Shown here: positions 39,893 to 49,122 of the stretch, piece by piece | How the letters are laid out: each line of letters begins with the position of its first letter | How positions within the stretch are numbered: position 1 is the first letter of the stretch | Assembly: GCA_900546315.1 (NCBI GenBank) | Contig: URCP01000007.1 | Span: forward strand, 1-54,097 | Length of the DNA: 54,097 nucleotides | DNA from: an uncultured Eubacteriales bacterium | Lineage (GTDB): Bacteria; Bacillota; Clostridia; Oscillospirales; CAG-272 | Reading direction: 5' to 3' | Notes under the pieces: model-generated | Told to the model about the DNA's origin: nothing | Database searches by the model: none | What the model saw: the letters and a program-made list of their open reading frames with translations, nothing else | Program-made: the position numbers and the translations under genes

Positions 39893-40612
39893 TTAGTCGA
39901 TGAGTCTGTTGATTAAACTGACGAGCTCTTCGTCGGACGTCTGCTCACTCTGATGGGTTTTTTCGGAGCCGCGTCTGCCCTCTATCCGTCGTTTCGCGGC
40001 GGCACGCACCTTTGCGAGCCACCCGCGGTCGGTGTCCGTGATATCGGGCGCGCCGCTGATACGCGCGATATTGAGCTGTCCGAGCCTGTATTCCGCGTCG
40101 GTCATAGCGTATGGTTTCCCGTCGTATTCCGCCGAGATGAGCTGATAATACTTTCCGTCGTCGTAAACGACGGTTTCGTCATATATCGCGTACCCGTTCA
40201 CGGCGAGAAAGCGCCTGAGCTTGTCCTGCATGGACATCGGCTGAAGTACCAGACGGCATTTTGATTCCGCCGGGTAGCCAGAGCGCGAGATGATATCAGC
40301 GATGAGCTCTCCGCCCATCCCGCAGATGATCACAACGCCCGGAGCGAAGCGCTCTATCCCGTCGAGTCCGTCGCGACGCGCGGCCGTTATCCTGTCGGAC
40401 AGTCCGTATTTCGAAATATTCGCTCTGGCGCGGTCGATCGGTCCTTCGTTTATGTCGCTCGCGAAAGCTCTGGGGCACCCTTTCTGACACAGGTATACCG
40501 GAAGAAGGGCGTGATCAGTACCGATATCCGCGGCGCCTTTGTTTATGCCGTCACCGCGCAATGCCATATCCGCCGCCGCCTGAAGCCTCGCGCTTAGTTT
40601 TATCTCTGTCAT
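39893..40612 (-). CDS. trmK: tRNA (adenine-22-N1)-methyltransferase
   Basis: This 239-residue Rossmann methyltransferase matches TrmK (YqfN): LSARLQAAADMAL start, ADIGTDHALLPVYLCQ near 27-42 (SAM motif I), CGMGGELIADII near 97 and LVLQPMSMQDKLRRFLAVNG near 119 (NPP-like region). It methylates A22 of tRNA. The neighbouring Nif3 gene is the conserved partner in Firmicutes. Confidence 0.9.
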   Translation of the reverse strand: MTEIKLSARLQAAADMALRGDGINKGAADIGTDHALLPVYLCQKGCPRAFASDINEGPIDRARANISKYGLSDRITAARRDGLDGIERFAPGVVIICGMGGELIADIISRSGYPAESKCRLVLQPMSMQDKLRRFLAVNGYAIYDETVVYDDGKYYQLISAEYDGKPYAMTDAEYRLGQLNIARISGAPDITDTDRGWLAKVRAAAKRRIEGRRGSEKTHQSEQTSDEELVSLINRLID

Positions 40613-40715
40613 TTATCTATATTAACCCGAAACCGGCGCGCACACGTCCGGGTGGACAAAGCGTGACAACGCCGGTCTTCGATCCTGAAACGACCCGTAT
40701 CGGCGTTTCAGCTTT

Positions 40716-40916
40716 TTACTTTGCTTCAAGAGCTTCGTTGATTCTCTCGACGAGCTCGTTCGCGTCGGTACCATGTACTTCGCACGCCATCTCTATGCTC
40801 TCGCCGCGCGCCGACGGACAGCCGAGGCAGTGCATTCCGATCTCAATGAAAAACTTGGCGGTCTCCGGCGCCTCGTCGAGCACCTCACCGATTATCGATT
40901 CTTTCGTAACCTTCAT
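40716..40916 (-). CDS. DUF1858 small protein with CxxC motif
   Basis: The 66-residue product has the DUF1858 pattern: ESIIGEVLDEAPETAKFF, then MHCLGCPSARGES with a CLGC pair, and a C-terminal helix. The family is often linked to hybrid cluster or redox proteins and probably binds a metal or forms a disulfide. AGGAGGAT precedes the ATG on the minus strand, and a perfect promoter lies upstream. Confidence 0.88.
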   Translation of the reverse strand: MKVTKESIIGEVLDEAPETAKFFIEIGMHCLGCPSARGESIEMACEVHGTDANELVERINEALEAK

Positions 40917-40984
40917 TTCAGTATCCTCCTCTAAAAATCAGACAAGTCTTTTTGTGAGCCATTGTCACAGACTCACCCAAATAT

Positions 40985-41013
40985 ATTATACCCCATATTC
41001 CGCGTCTTGTCAA
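40985..41013 (-). promoter_or_regulatory. SigA-type promoter of the DUF1858 gene
   Basis: Perfect TTGACA (41008-41013) and TATAAT (40985-40990) on the minus strand with a 17-bp spacer. Confidence 0.88.
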
Positions 41014-41104
41014 CGAGAAGCATGAGATTTCGGTATTACAAAAAAGTAAATTTTTCGGTTTCGCGAGATTTTCAGGTCCGCTGGTGTTTGTTCACGGATT
41101 CTGC

Positions 41105-41133
41105 TTGACTTTTTGTTGTCCGTAATGTATAAT
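41105..41133 (+). promoter_or_regulatory. SigA-type promoter of the HIT-protein gene
   Basis: TTGACT (41105-41110) and TATAAT (41128-41133), 17 bp apart, about 30 nt before the ATG. Confidence 0.85.
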
Positions 41134-41167
41134 TAAGATATCCAAAAAAACGAAAGGAATAAAAAAT

Positions 41168-41506
41168 ATGGACTGCATATTCTGTAAAATAGCCGAGGGC
41201 GGCATACCCTCAACCAAGGTCTTTGAGAACGACCACATTCTCGCGTTCAAGGATATCAACCCTCAGACCCCCGTGCACATTCTCGTGATCCCGAAGACCC
41301 ACATCCAGTCGGTCGACGCGATAAATCATGACAACAGCGCCATCGTCGCCGAGATATTCGAGACGATCCCGAAGATCGCCGCCGAGGCGGGGCTGGGGAA
41401 CGGCTACCGCGTCATCACGAACTGCGGAGACGACGCCTGCCAGTCTGTGAAGCATCTGCATTTCCACATAATGGGCGGACGCAAGCTCCCCGAAAATATG
41501 GGTTAA
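41168..41506 (+). CDS. hinT: HIT-family purine nucleoside phosphoramidase
   Basis: This 112-residue protein begins CIFCKIAEGGIPS and ends with HLHFHIMGGRKL, the histidine triad HxHxH of the HINT branch; HILVIPKTHIQSV near 37 is also typical. It hydrolyses adenosine phosphoramidates and acyl-AMP adducts. Monocistronic, with its own promoter and terminator. Confidence 0.93.
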   Translation: MDCIFCKIAEGGIPSTKVFENDHILAFKDINPQTPVHILVIPKTHIQSVDAINHDNSAIVAEIFETIPKIAAEAGLGNGYRVITNCGDDACQSVKHLHFHIMGGRKLPENMG

Positions 41507-41513
41507 TGACAAG

Positions 41514-41547
41514 TCCCCTGTCCGGCCGCGGGCAGGGGATAATTCTT
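41514..41547 (+). terminator. Intrinsic terminator of the HIT-protein gene
   Basis: TCCCCTG (41514-41520) pairs with CAGGGGA (41533-41539), followed by TAATTCTTTT. Confidence 0.7.
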
Positions 41548-42702
41548 TTATGAGAACAGCTTCCTGTAAATATCGCGTTTCTCGTCGTCGTTCAGCACAT
41601 AAGGGCTGTTCTGATAGTTTTTCGCCCCGCCGACGTTTGCGAGGTATTCGTCGATCTCTTTGTCGGTCAGCGGATTTCCGTACTGACTGCCGATCTTCAC
41701 GTCGGACCAGCGCACTACGTTTTCAGCGACCGTCTCCGGAGAGTCGCCGAGCGAACGGCATATTTCGGCTATCAGCCGCTTTCCCTCGTCGGAACGGGAG
41801 TTGTAATCGAAATACTCACCCATGAACGTTCCGCAGGCGCGTCCGTGCGGCACGCCGCGATAGAGCGTCAGGTTGTATCCGAGCGGGTGGTTGAAGCCTG
41901 TTCCGGTGCGGTTGATCGCGATGCCGCCCTCGCACGCGCCGTACATCAGCGTGTATCTGAGAGGCTTCAGGAGGGTCAGCACGGTCTCTTCGTCCATAGA
42001 CCCGTCGTGAGGTATATCCGACATCATTTCGAGCGCTCTGTAGAGCTTTGCGGCGCCGTCAGCGGCGAACAGCCTCGATATTTCGGTTGACTTAGGAGAC
42101 AGATATGACTCGATGCAGTGGCAGAGCGCGTCGAGCGCCGTCGACTCGGTGTAATAGATATTCAGCGACTCAGTGTACCTCGGATCGAGGAACGACACCT
42201 TCGGGTATGTGCAGGGCGCACCGAAGGATTTCTTGATCTTTCCGCCCTCGAGTGTCACGACGCCGGTCGGGTCAGCCTCGCTTCCTGTGCCGGATGTGGT
42301 CGGCACGGCGATCAGCGGGAGCGCGCGGACAGGCTTCTTCGAGATAAGGTCAGAGGTCGTGTAATCCGGTTCGACGGCAAACACAGCGATAGCCTTAGCC
42401 GCGTCCATAGGTGAGCCGCCGCCTATCGCGACGATGAAGTCGACGCCCTCTTCTCTCGCGAGCCTGCCGCCCTCAAAGCAGGTCAGAATCGGCGGATTCT
42501 CTGTGATCTTGTCGAACACGACATATTCGGCGCCGACCGCCCCAAGCGACGCAGTGACGTCGTCAAGCGCGCCCGAAGCCTTTGCCGAGTGCTTTCCTGT
42601 GACGATCATTGCCTTCTTTCCGAGCGCGAACTCCGCGCTGTTCTTTCTTATCACATTCTCGCCGGTGAGAAGCTTTACCGGCATAAAGAAATCAAAATTC
42701 AT
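41548..42702 (-). CDS. Iron-containing alcohol dehydrogenase
   Basis: This 384-residue protein belongs to Fe-ADH family III: GGGSPMDAAKAIAVF near 94-108 (NAD-binding), PTTSGTGSEADPTGV near 134-148, ALDALCHCIESYLS near 183-196 and NHPLGYNLTLYRGVPHGRACG near 264 with the metal His residues. It would reduce an aldehyde or ketone with NAD(P)H. The C-terminal segment ends in the plain helical domain. The fermentation role (butanol, ethanol or propanediol type) cannot be fixed from sequence. Confidence 0.92.
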   Translation of the reverse strand: MNFDFFMPVKLLTGENVIRKNSAEFALGKKAMIVTGKHSAKASGALDDVTASLGAVGAEYVVFDKITENPPILTCFEGGRLAREEGVDFIVAIGGGSPMDAAKAIAVFAVEPDYTTSDLISKKPVRALPLIAVPTTSGTGSEADPTGVVTLEGGKIKKSFGAPCTYPKVSFLDPRYTESLNIYYTESTALDALCHCIESYLSPKSTEISRLFAADGAAKLYRALEMMSDIPHDGSMDEETVLTLLKPLRYTLMYGACEGGIAINRTGTGFNHPLGYNLTLYRGVPHGRACGTFMGEYFDYNSRSDEGKRLIAEICRSLGDSPETVAENVVRWSDVKIGSQYGNPLTDKEIDEYLANVGGAKNYQNSPYVLNDDEKRDIYRKLFS

Positions 42703-42768
42703 CAGATGACAATCCTTTGCTACGAATTTCCGGATATCCTGACCCGGAGCGTTTTTGTTATGAACTAT

Positions 42769-42808
42769 AAACGAGAGGCTGCCGTGCCACTGCCCGACAG
42801 CCTCGTTT
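42769..42808 (-). terminator. Hairpin after the third solute-binding lipoprotein gene
   Basis: AAACGAGAGGCTG (42769-42781) and CAGCCTCGTTT (42798-42808) form a stem with two bulged bases. On the minus strand it lies about 30 nt after the lipoprotein gene stop. The T run is only three bases, so termination is probable but not certain. Confidence 0.5.
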
Positions 42809-42835
42809 GTTGAATTGATTTGCCGTCAGAGCCGG

Positions 42836-44527
42836 TCACTCTTCGGTCTTCGCGTTTGCCGCGAACCAGTCTGCGTAGATCTTGCCCATCGGCTCATACT
42901 CATCCTTCTCGTCCGCGTCCTTGCTTGCGGTGAAGTTCTTGACCGAAGTGTCGGCGTCAGCGGTATCCCACCACTCAGCGAGGAAATCCTCGATGGTAGC
43001 GGCGGTCTGATTGTTCAGCGCGCTGAAGAATTTGTCGCTTAAGGACTTGACACCGGAAACAAGCTTCGGGTCGACCTTCGACTCGTCATAGGAGAAACCG
43101 AAGTACGGGCTCTTGACCATGTCGAGGTTCTGCTGCTTAGCGTTCTCCCAGACGTCGGAAGTGCTGCCTTCCGGCGGGTAAGCGACGAACATATTGCCCG
43201 TGTACTCGAGCTTCATGTTGTAGTCGTTGTTGAGCTTCTTGACGACGCCCTCTTTGTCGAGCTCGTAGTTGACTCCCTCGATACCGTAAGCGAAGAGGTT
43301 TCTGAGGTCGCTTCTCGTGTTGAGATAAGTGATGATCTCCATCGAACGGGACAGGCTCTTCGTGTACTTGCTGACCGCGAACATACCCTCATAGACGTTC
43401 TCGGTGATAGCCTGCGGGTTCTGGATCACGTTGACGTAATAATCATCCTCGAAAGCCGCGACGTCAGCGTAGGTGCCCTTTATGATACCGCACGCGAACT
43501 TGTCGCCTTCCTTGATGGTTTCGCTGCCGATGTAGCCCTTCTCCTCAAGCTGCTTGACCGCGACGAGGTACTTCTTCCAGCGGGGGATGCTGAGGAGATT
43601 TTTCGGACCGCCGTTGGTGCCGAGCTCAGCGGAAGGATCAAGCATATTGCCGACGATGCTCTCGGAGCCGTCTGCCGTGAAGTAATGAATGCCGATCGGA
43701 GAGATATCGCCCTCAAACGGAGTCACGTTGGTGTCGTTGCCGACCTCAAGCATGAAATCAACAGCGTCATTGAAGCTCTTGAAGTCGTCCGCGTCGTAGT
43801 AGTACTTATCCATCAGTTCCTTGTTGAGGAGCATGAAGGTGTACTCGCCGACCGGATGGTTATTGAGGATAGCGTATGTACTGCCGTTGATCTTTCCTGC
43901 CGCGAGGAGCGTCGGATGGATATACGACTTGAGAAGCTTGGACGAAGAGGAGAGCGACTCGTCAAGAGGCGAGAGAACTTCCTTCTCGCTGTACTTCATA
44001 AGCATATCATAATCGGTAATGAGGAAGATATCGAGCTGAGTGTCCTCGACATCCGGGTAGAAGGTCTCCGGGAGTCCGTACTCGTCGAGAATGGTCTCGT
44101 CGACGATCTCGGTGGACTCGTCGGTGGATTCCTCCGCGGTGGTGGTGTCTCCGCCGCCGTTCTTCTTGGCTTCCTTGGCTGCTTGCTTCTTTGCCTCAGC
44201 CTCTGCCTCTTCCTTGTCGAGCTGCTCCTGGATCTCGTCCATGCGCTTCTCGAGCATCTTGTCATACTCGGCCTCGGTGTAGAGCTCGAGCTTTATCGCC
44301 GTGTTGAACTGAGCCTGAGTGATCTCACTCATGGCTTCCTCCACAGCGGCTATCGCCTCATCGGTGGTGCCCTCACCCTTTATGCCCCATATATTGAGCG
44401 TCGTCGCGTTCGCGATCTTGTCCTCGCCGACAGAGTCGAGGTTGTCTTCCTGACCGCATGACGCCGCAGTGACCGCCGTCGCCGCCATAATGAGAGCGAG
44501 CGCCGCGTTTGTGAGTCGTCTTTTCAT
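42836..44527 (-). CDS. Extracellular solute-binding lipoprotein with charged insertion
   Basis: This 563-residue lipoprotein has a signal peptide ending in TAASCG (Cys about 24). The start of a family 1 solute-binding fold (LNIWGIKGEGTTDEAI near 46) is interrupted by a highly charged helix (MLEKRMDEIQEQLDKEEAEA near 90-110, coiled-coil-like), a G/T/S/E-rich stretch, then ILDEYGLPETFYPDV, before the fold resumes. No permease is adjacent. This protein differs clearly from the lipoproteins at 15295 and 17829. It has its own consensus promoter. Confidence 0.85.
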   Translation of the reverse strand: MKRRLTNAALALIMAATAVTAASCGQEDNLDSVGEDKIANATTLNIWGIKGEGTTDEAIAAVEEAMSEITQAQFNTAIKLELYTEAEYDKMLEKRMDEIQEQLDKEEAEAEAKKQAAKEAKKNGGGDTTTAEESTDESTEIVDETILDEYGLPETFYPDVEDTQLDIFLITDYDMLMKYSEKEVLSPLDESLSSSSKLLKSYIHPTLLAAGKINGSTYAILNNHPVGEYTFMLLNKELMDKYYYDADDFKSFNDAVDFMLEVGNDTNVTPFEGDISPIGIHYFTADGSESIVGNMLDPSAELGTNGGPKNLLSIPRWKKYLVAVKQLEEKGYIGSETIKEGDKFACGIIKGTYADVAAFEDDYYVNVIQNPQAITENVYEGMFAVSKYTKSLSRSMEIITYLNTRSDLRNLFAYGIEGVNYELDKEGVVKKLNNDYNMKLEYTGNMFVAYPPEGSTSDVWENAKQQNLDMVKSPYFGFSYDESKVDPKLVSGVKSLSDKFFSALNNQTAATIEDFLAEWWDTADADTSVKNFTASKDADEKDEYEPMGKIYADWFAANAKTEE

Positions 44528-44574
44528 TCGCTGTTCCTCCTGAATTCAGTAAGCAAGAAAATATATCATACTCT

Positions 44575-44603
44575 ATTTTACACTATAAGAAACATTCTGT
44601 CAA
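44575..44603 (-). promoter_or_regulatory. SigA-type promoter of the third lipoprotein gene
   Basis: Perfect TTGACA (44598-44603) and TAAAAT (44575-44580) on the minus strand, 17 bp apart. The rest of the gap to rpoD (44604-44785) shows nothing I can name. Confidence 0.75.
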
Positions 44604-44785
44604 GTCATTTTTTTGCCCCGCACCCCGCCGCGCACCCATCAGAGGCGGCTTCAGGTATGGCAAATGCTGATATTTTTGTATGCTTTATACAAATCTGACA
44701 GTACATTTTCTACACATCGGACCAAATCTTCGGTAGTTTGCGACAAGATTTCAACAAAAATTTTGTGACTCCTGCCGAAAATAAG

Positions 44786-45943
44786 TCAGTCGAGGTAATC
44801 CTTGAGCCTCTTCGAGCGGCTCGGATGGCGGAGCTTACGAAGCGCCTTCGCCTCTATCTGGCGTATGCGCTCACGTGTGATGTTGAACTCCTTTCCGACC
44901 TCCTCAAGGGTGCGGGTGCGCCCGTCGTCGAGACCGAAGCGCAGCTTCAGCACGTGCTCCTCACGGGGAGTCAGGGTGTGAAGCACCTCGTTCAGCTGCT
45001 CGCGGAGAAGCGCGTAGGAAGCCGCCTCCGCCGGCGCCGGAGAGTCATCGTCCTGGATGAAGTCCCCGAGATGCGTGTCCTCTTCCTCGCCGATAGGAGT
45101 CTCGAGCGAGACAGGATCCTGCGCTATCTTCATGATTTCGCGGACCTTGTCGGCGCTGGTGCCCATCTTCTCGGCGATCTCCTCGGCGGACGCCTCGCGG
45201 CCGTACTCCTGAAGGAGCTGACGCGAATAGCGGGAGACCTTGTGGATCGTCTCGACCATGTGGACAGGGATTCGTATCGTTCTCGCCTGATCCGCGATGG
45301 CACGGGTTATCGCCTGTCTTATCCACCATGTCGCGTAGGTCGAGAACTTGTAGCCCTTTCTGTAGTCGAACTTGTCGACCGCTTTCATGAGACCGAGGTT
45401 GCCCTCCTGAATGAGATCGAGGAAGAACATACCCTTGCCGACGTATCTCTTCGCGATGGATACGACGAGCCTGAGGTTAGCTTCGACGAGCTGCTTTTTC
45501 GCTTCGACGTCGCCGTGCGCCATCTTTTCGGCGAGCACAAGCTCGGCGTCGTTGTCGAGAAGCGGCACCTTGCCGATCTCCTTGAGGTACATCCTGACCG
45601 GGTCGTCTATTGCGAGACCCTCCTGGATGAGCATCTTCTCCATGTCCTCTGCGGACTCGTACTGCTCGATCTCGCTTTCGATATCCGCGAAGTCCGGGCT
45701 GTCGAGGTAGTTGACCTCGATGCCGTTCGACTCGAGGTTGTCGTACAGCTTGTCGATCTGGTCGATGTCGTAATCCGCGTCGCCGAGAGCCTCGATGATC
45801 TCGCTCGAGGTGAGCGAACCGCCTTTGCTCTTGCCGCGGGCGATGAGTTCGTTCACATTGAATTTGCCTTCTTCGTCCTCGTCGAGTTCGTCCTTCTCAC
45901 CGTCGGTGTTTTCGGGAGTCGTCTTTACGTCTTTCTCGTTCAT
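44786..45943 (-). CDS. rpoD: Primary sigma factor SigA (RpoD)
   Basis: This 385-residue sigma-70 protein has an acidic N-terminus (region 1.1 type), DPVRMYLKEIGKVPLL (region 1.2), the region 2 block with LVVSIAKRYVGKGMFFLDLI and YATWWIRQAITRAIADQ (begins near 213), region 3 RIPVHMVETIHKV and region 4 LEEVGKEFNITRERIRQIEA near 348. It directs housekeeping transcription, matching the many TTGACA/TATAAT promoters seen here. It follows dnaG by 52 nt in the dgt-dnaG-rpoD order common in Firmicutes. Confidence 0.97.
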   Translation of the reverse strand: MNEKDVKTTPENTDGEKDELDEDEEGKFNVNELIARGKSKGGSLTSSEIIEALGDADYDIDQIDKLYDNLESNGIEVNYLDSPDFADIESEIEQYESAEDMEKMLIQEGLAIDDPVRMYLKEIGKVPLLDNDAELVLAEKMAHGDVEAKKQLVEANLRLVVSIAKRYVGKGMFFLDLIQEGNLGLMKAVDKFDYRKGYKFSTYATWWIRQAITRAIADQARTIRIPVHMVETIHKVSRYSRQLLQEYGREASAEEIAEKMGTSADKVREIMKIAQDPVSLETPIGEEEDTHLGDFIQDDDSPAPAEAASYALLREQLNEVLHTLTPREEHVLKLRFGLDDGRTRTLEEVGKEFNITRERIRQIEAKALRKLRHPSRSKRLKDYLD

Positions 45944-45995
45944 ATATTTCTGCCTTTCCCCGCGGAAACGCTGTTCCCGCGGATTTATGTAACGT

Positions 45996-47777
45996 TTATT
46001 TTTTTTTCGCGCGTTTCGCGGCGAGCACTCTCTCGATCTCGGCGTTTTTGTCGCCGGATTTCTCGAGACGTCTCATCTCCGCGTCCGCCCGGAGCTTTCC
46101 GACAAGGTCAGAGAGCACGTTCTCGCCGTTGTCGGTGAGCTGTCGGCGCCTGAGCGCCATATGTGTTATCCTGCCCATTTCGTCGGCTCCGAATACCTCT
46201 CCGAGGGTCCCGAAATCAAACTGTCCGGTGTCGGAGCACCTGAGCATCATCTCGTCGAAGACCTTCCGGTTGAACTCGGAGAAGAAATCCTCCGACGTGA
46301 GCGGAAGTTTTCCGTTCTTCACCTTAACGATCATCTCCGGGAAGAGCATCAGTATACCGAGAATATTTTCCTCAACATTGACTATCCCGGCGTTCTTCAC
46401 CGAGTCGGTGTTGACCCGGTCTCCGAGTCCGGAGGTCTCGCGGATTATCTTCTCGAGTTCACCGCGCTTTTCCGAACGGTCGCGCGCGTTCATTATGCGC
46501 TTTATATCGTTGTTCAGCGAGTCCCGCGGGATCGCGAGCTTTTCGGATACGACGCCGACGCACACGTCGCGTTCCGCGTTCGAGCTTATACCGGCGATTA
46601 TCCGGCACAGCTCGTCTGCCGCTTTTATGCGCTCGTCCGGTATCTTTATGTCGTGTCTCGCGAGGACGTTCTCGAGCTTGTACTCGAACTGCGCCCGGCT
46701 CTGGTCGAGCAGCAGCTTGAATTTCTCGTGTGAGTTCGGTCCGGCTTTGTTTAAGAACTCGTCAGGGTCCTTCGCGCCTGGAATTCTCAGCACCCGCACA
46801 TCGAGTCCGACCTCGGCGAAAAGCTTCATGGCGCGCGCCGTGGCGCGCTGACCGGCGTCGTCCGAGTCGTAGCAGAGGATAATCTGCTTTGTGTATCTCG
46901 ACATGATCCTCGCCTGTTCCGGCGTCATCGCGGTGCCGAGCGTCGCGACCGCGTACTCGAAGCCGTGCGCGTGGAGCGCTATGACGTCCATGTAGCCTTC
47001 ACAGAGAATCAGTCTTTCGGCACAGACGGACTTCGCGAAATTGAGCGCGAAGAGGTTCCGGCTCTTCTTGAACACCGGAGTGTCCGATGTGTTGAGGTAC
47101 TTCGGCACCGACGAGTCCATGACCCGCCCGCCGAACGCGACGACGTTTCCGGCGACGTCGATTATCGGAAAGATAACGCGGTTCCTGAAATAGTCGTACG
47201 GTCTGCCGTTCTTCTTCGATATCCCGCAGAGAAACGCCGCGGACATTTCCTCCGCCGTATAGCCCTTGCTCATGAGGTAAGGCGTCAGCGAGCTGAACCC
47301 GTCCGGCGCGAAGCCGAGCCCGAAGTGTTTTATGGTCGCCCCGGAAAGCCCGCGCTTTGTGAGATACTCAAGTCCCGGCGCGCCCGCCGGGCTGTGGAGC
47401 GTCGCGTGATAGAATCTCGCCGCCTCACGGTTCATGTTGAGGAGCCGTTCGCGCTTTACCGACTCACCTCCGCCAGGTTTTTTTTCGTCCTCAGGCAGGG
47501 TGATTCCGGCGCGCGCGGCGAGGAGCTCGACCGCCGAGCGGTAGTCGAGGTTCTCGCGCTTCATCATGAAGGTTATGACGTCCCCGCCCGCTCCGCAGCC
47601 GAAGCAGTAGAAGTTTTTCGTCGACGGGAACACCGTGAAGGACGGCGTTTTTTCACTATGAAACGGACACAGCCCGTTGTAGTTCGAGCCCGCGCGCTTT
47701 AGTTGCACATAGCCCGAGATTACATCCACTATATCGCAGCGGAATTTTATTTCTTCGATTATTTCCGCCGGAATCAT
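45996..47777 (-). CDS. dnaG: DNA primase
   Basis: This 593-residue primase has the N-terminal CHC2 zinc finger (CPFHSEKTPSFTVFPS, then FYCFGCGAGGD; about 37-66), the RNA polymerase basic segment with FRNRVIFPIID near 197-207, and the Toprim domain (LILCEGYMDVIALHAHGFEYA begins near 256; CYDSDDAGQRA near 303). The C-terminal helicase-binding region is present. It makes RNA primers for replication. The ATG overlaps the dgt stop by 4 nt. Confidence 0.96.
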   Translation of the reverse strand: MIPAEIIEEIKFRCDIVDVISGYVQLKRAGSNYNGLCPFHSEKTPSFTVFPSTKNFYCFGCGAGGDVITFMMKRENLDYRSAVELLAARAGITLPEDEKKPGGGESVKRERLLNMNREAARFYHATLHSPAGAPGLEYLTKRGLSGATIKHFGLGFAPDGFSSLTPYLMSKGYTAEEMSAAFLCGISKKNGRPYDYFRNRVIFPIIDVAGNVVAFGGRVMDSSVPKYLNTSDTPVFKKSRNLFALNFAKSVCAERLILCEGYMDVIALHAHGFEYAVATLGTAMTPEQARIMSRYTKQIILCYDSDDAGQRATARAMKLFAEVGLDVRVLRIPGAKDPDEFLNKAGPNSHEKFKLLLDQSRAQFEYKLENVLARHDIKIPDERIKAADELCRIIAGISSNAERDVCVGVVSEKLAIPRDSLNNDIKRIMNARDRSEKRGELEKIIRETSGLGDRVNTDSVKNAGIVNVEENILGILMLFPEMIVKVKNGKLPLTSEDFFSEFNRKVFDEMMLRCSDTGQFDFGTLGEVFGADEMGRITHMALRRRQLTDNGENVLSDLVGKLRADAEMRRLEKSGDKNAEIERVLAAKRAKKK

Positions 47778-48814
47778 GAATACGTACCTCTCTCACTCCA
47801 TGTATTCGGGATGAACAGTCGGCTGAAAAGCCGTATCGCGTGCCTGTCGGTCATTCCCGAGATGAAGTCACAGACGCACCTCTCGACCGGTTCCTCGTTT
47901 GTCATCCTGACGAACAGCTCCGGCATCTCTTCAGGACGCGCCGTGAAATGCCCGAAAAGCATTGTCACGACGCCCTTAGCGCGCTTTTCCTCCGCTCTGA
48001 CCGTGTCGCTGTAATAGACGCGATCGAACAGAAAGCTCCGCAGTTCGTCCGTCGCGGCGCGTATCTCCGGCTCCATCGCGATATCCGGCTTTTCTTTATC
48101 GAAAAGCCCTTCGGAGTACCTGACGACGCTCGTCACCATCGTGTTTATTCTCGACGAGTGGTCGCCGCCGAGGGCTTTTCTGAGCCTTTCCGGAATGTCG
48201 CCCTCCGAGAGTATCCCGGCGCGGCAGGCGTCGTCTATGTCGTGGTTTATATACGCTATGCGGTCGGCGAATTTCACGATCCTGCCCTCAAGCGTCGACG
48301 CAAGGTTGTCGCCCTGATGGTTCAGGATTCCGTCCCGGACCTCATACGTTAGATTGAGACCTTCGCCGTCCTTCTCGAGCCGGTCGACGACCCTGAGACT
48401 CTGCTTATAGTGTGTGAAATCCTCTGAATAGCATTCTTTAAGCGCTTCCTCGCCGATGTGCCCGAAGGGCGTGTGTCCGAGGTCGTGCCCGAGCGCGGCC
48501 GCCTCGGTCAGATCCTCGTTCAGGAAGAGCGCCCTCGCGATTGTCCGCGCTATCTGCATCACTTCAAGCGTGTGAGTGAGTCTCGTGCGGTAGTGTTCCT
48601 CTTCCGGGGCGATGAAGACCTGCGTCTTGTGCATCAGGCGCCGGAACGCCTTTGAGTGTATGATGCGGTCGCGGTCGCGCTGGAAGGCGCAGCGGAGTTC
48701 TGACTCTTTCTCGGGTCTCATGCGTCCCATCGAGTTTTCCTCACGGAACGCGAACGGCGAGAGTCCGGCGCCGATCGCTCCGCGTATGCGCGACGCTGTA
48801 GTAACGTCCTCCAA
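47774..48814 (-). CDS. dgt: dGTP triphosphohydrolase-like HD protein
   Basis: The product of about 346 residues matches the Dgt/YfbR-like dNTPase family: FQRDRDRIIHSKAFRRLMHK (about 45-64), RTRLTHTLEVMQIARTIAR near 75, LGHDLGHTPFGHIGE near 105 (HD pair) and a late DRIAYINHDIDD near 190. It removes triphosphate from dNTPs. A TTG at 48814 is chosen as start because GGGGGAGGTG lies 7 nt upstream; an in-frame ATG at 48835 has no ribosome site. It leads the dgt-dnaG-rpoD operon. Confidence 0.88.
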   Translation of the reverse strand: MEDVTTASRIRGAIGAGLSPFAFREENSMGRMRPEKESELRCAFQRDRDRIIHSKAFRRLMHKTQVFIAPEEEHYRTRLTHTLEVMQIARTIARALFLNEDLTEAAALGHDLGHTPFGHIGEEALKECYSEDFTHYKQSLRVVDRLEKDGEGLNLTYEVRDGILNHQGDNLASTLEGRIVKFADRIAYINHDIDDACRAGILSEGDIPERLRKALGGDHSSRINTMVTSVVRYSEGLFDKEKPDIAMEPEIRAATDELRSFLFDRVYYSDTVRAEEKRAKGVVTMLFGHFTARPEEMPELFVRMTNEEPVERCVCDFISGMTDRHAIRLFSRLFIPNTWSERGTYS

Positions 48815-49064
48815 ACGGACACACCTCCCCCGCATCGCTGAACGGCCGCGAAAAATGAAAATTCGTAAGACGATCCATCCCCCAACGGCGTTATATATTT
48901 AATATACGCCAGTGTGTGCCATATTACTTTTTTTCACGTGTTAATTTACATATCATTCATATATGAACGACTCCAAGCGACCGGTCACGCTGTCCGCCTG
49001 TCGGTCCAAAGCGAAAGAACACGACAATTGGGAAAAATAAATCGGCGTCACGGCTCTGTTGATG

Positions 49065-49093
49065 TTGACAAGCGTGAAAAAATCTGATATAAT
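49065..49093 (+). promoter_or_regulatory. SigA-type promoter upstream of repeat B4 and holB
   Basis: Perfect TTGACA (49065-49070) and TATAAT (49088-49093) with a 17-bp spacer; transcripts from about 49100 contain repeat B4. The rest of the 360-nt gap (48836-49064) holds only an A+T-rich imperfect palindrome at 48887-48910 near the dgt start. Confidence 0.85.
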
Positions 49094-49122
49094 TATAGAA
49101 GCGGTATTTTGCCGCGGAGAAA

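Noticed and set aside
44738..46138. 466-codon plus-strand open frame antisense to rpoD
   Set aside because: rpoD is unmistakable on the other strand; the frame is leucine/arginine/valine-rich shadow sequence without a ribosome site.
48887..48910. A+T-rich imperfect palindrome near the dgt start
   Set aside because: Pairing is short and interrupted, and no promoter elements or second copy support a specific role.
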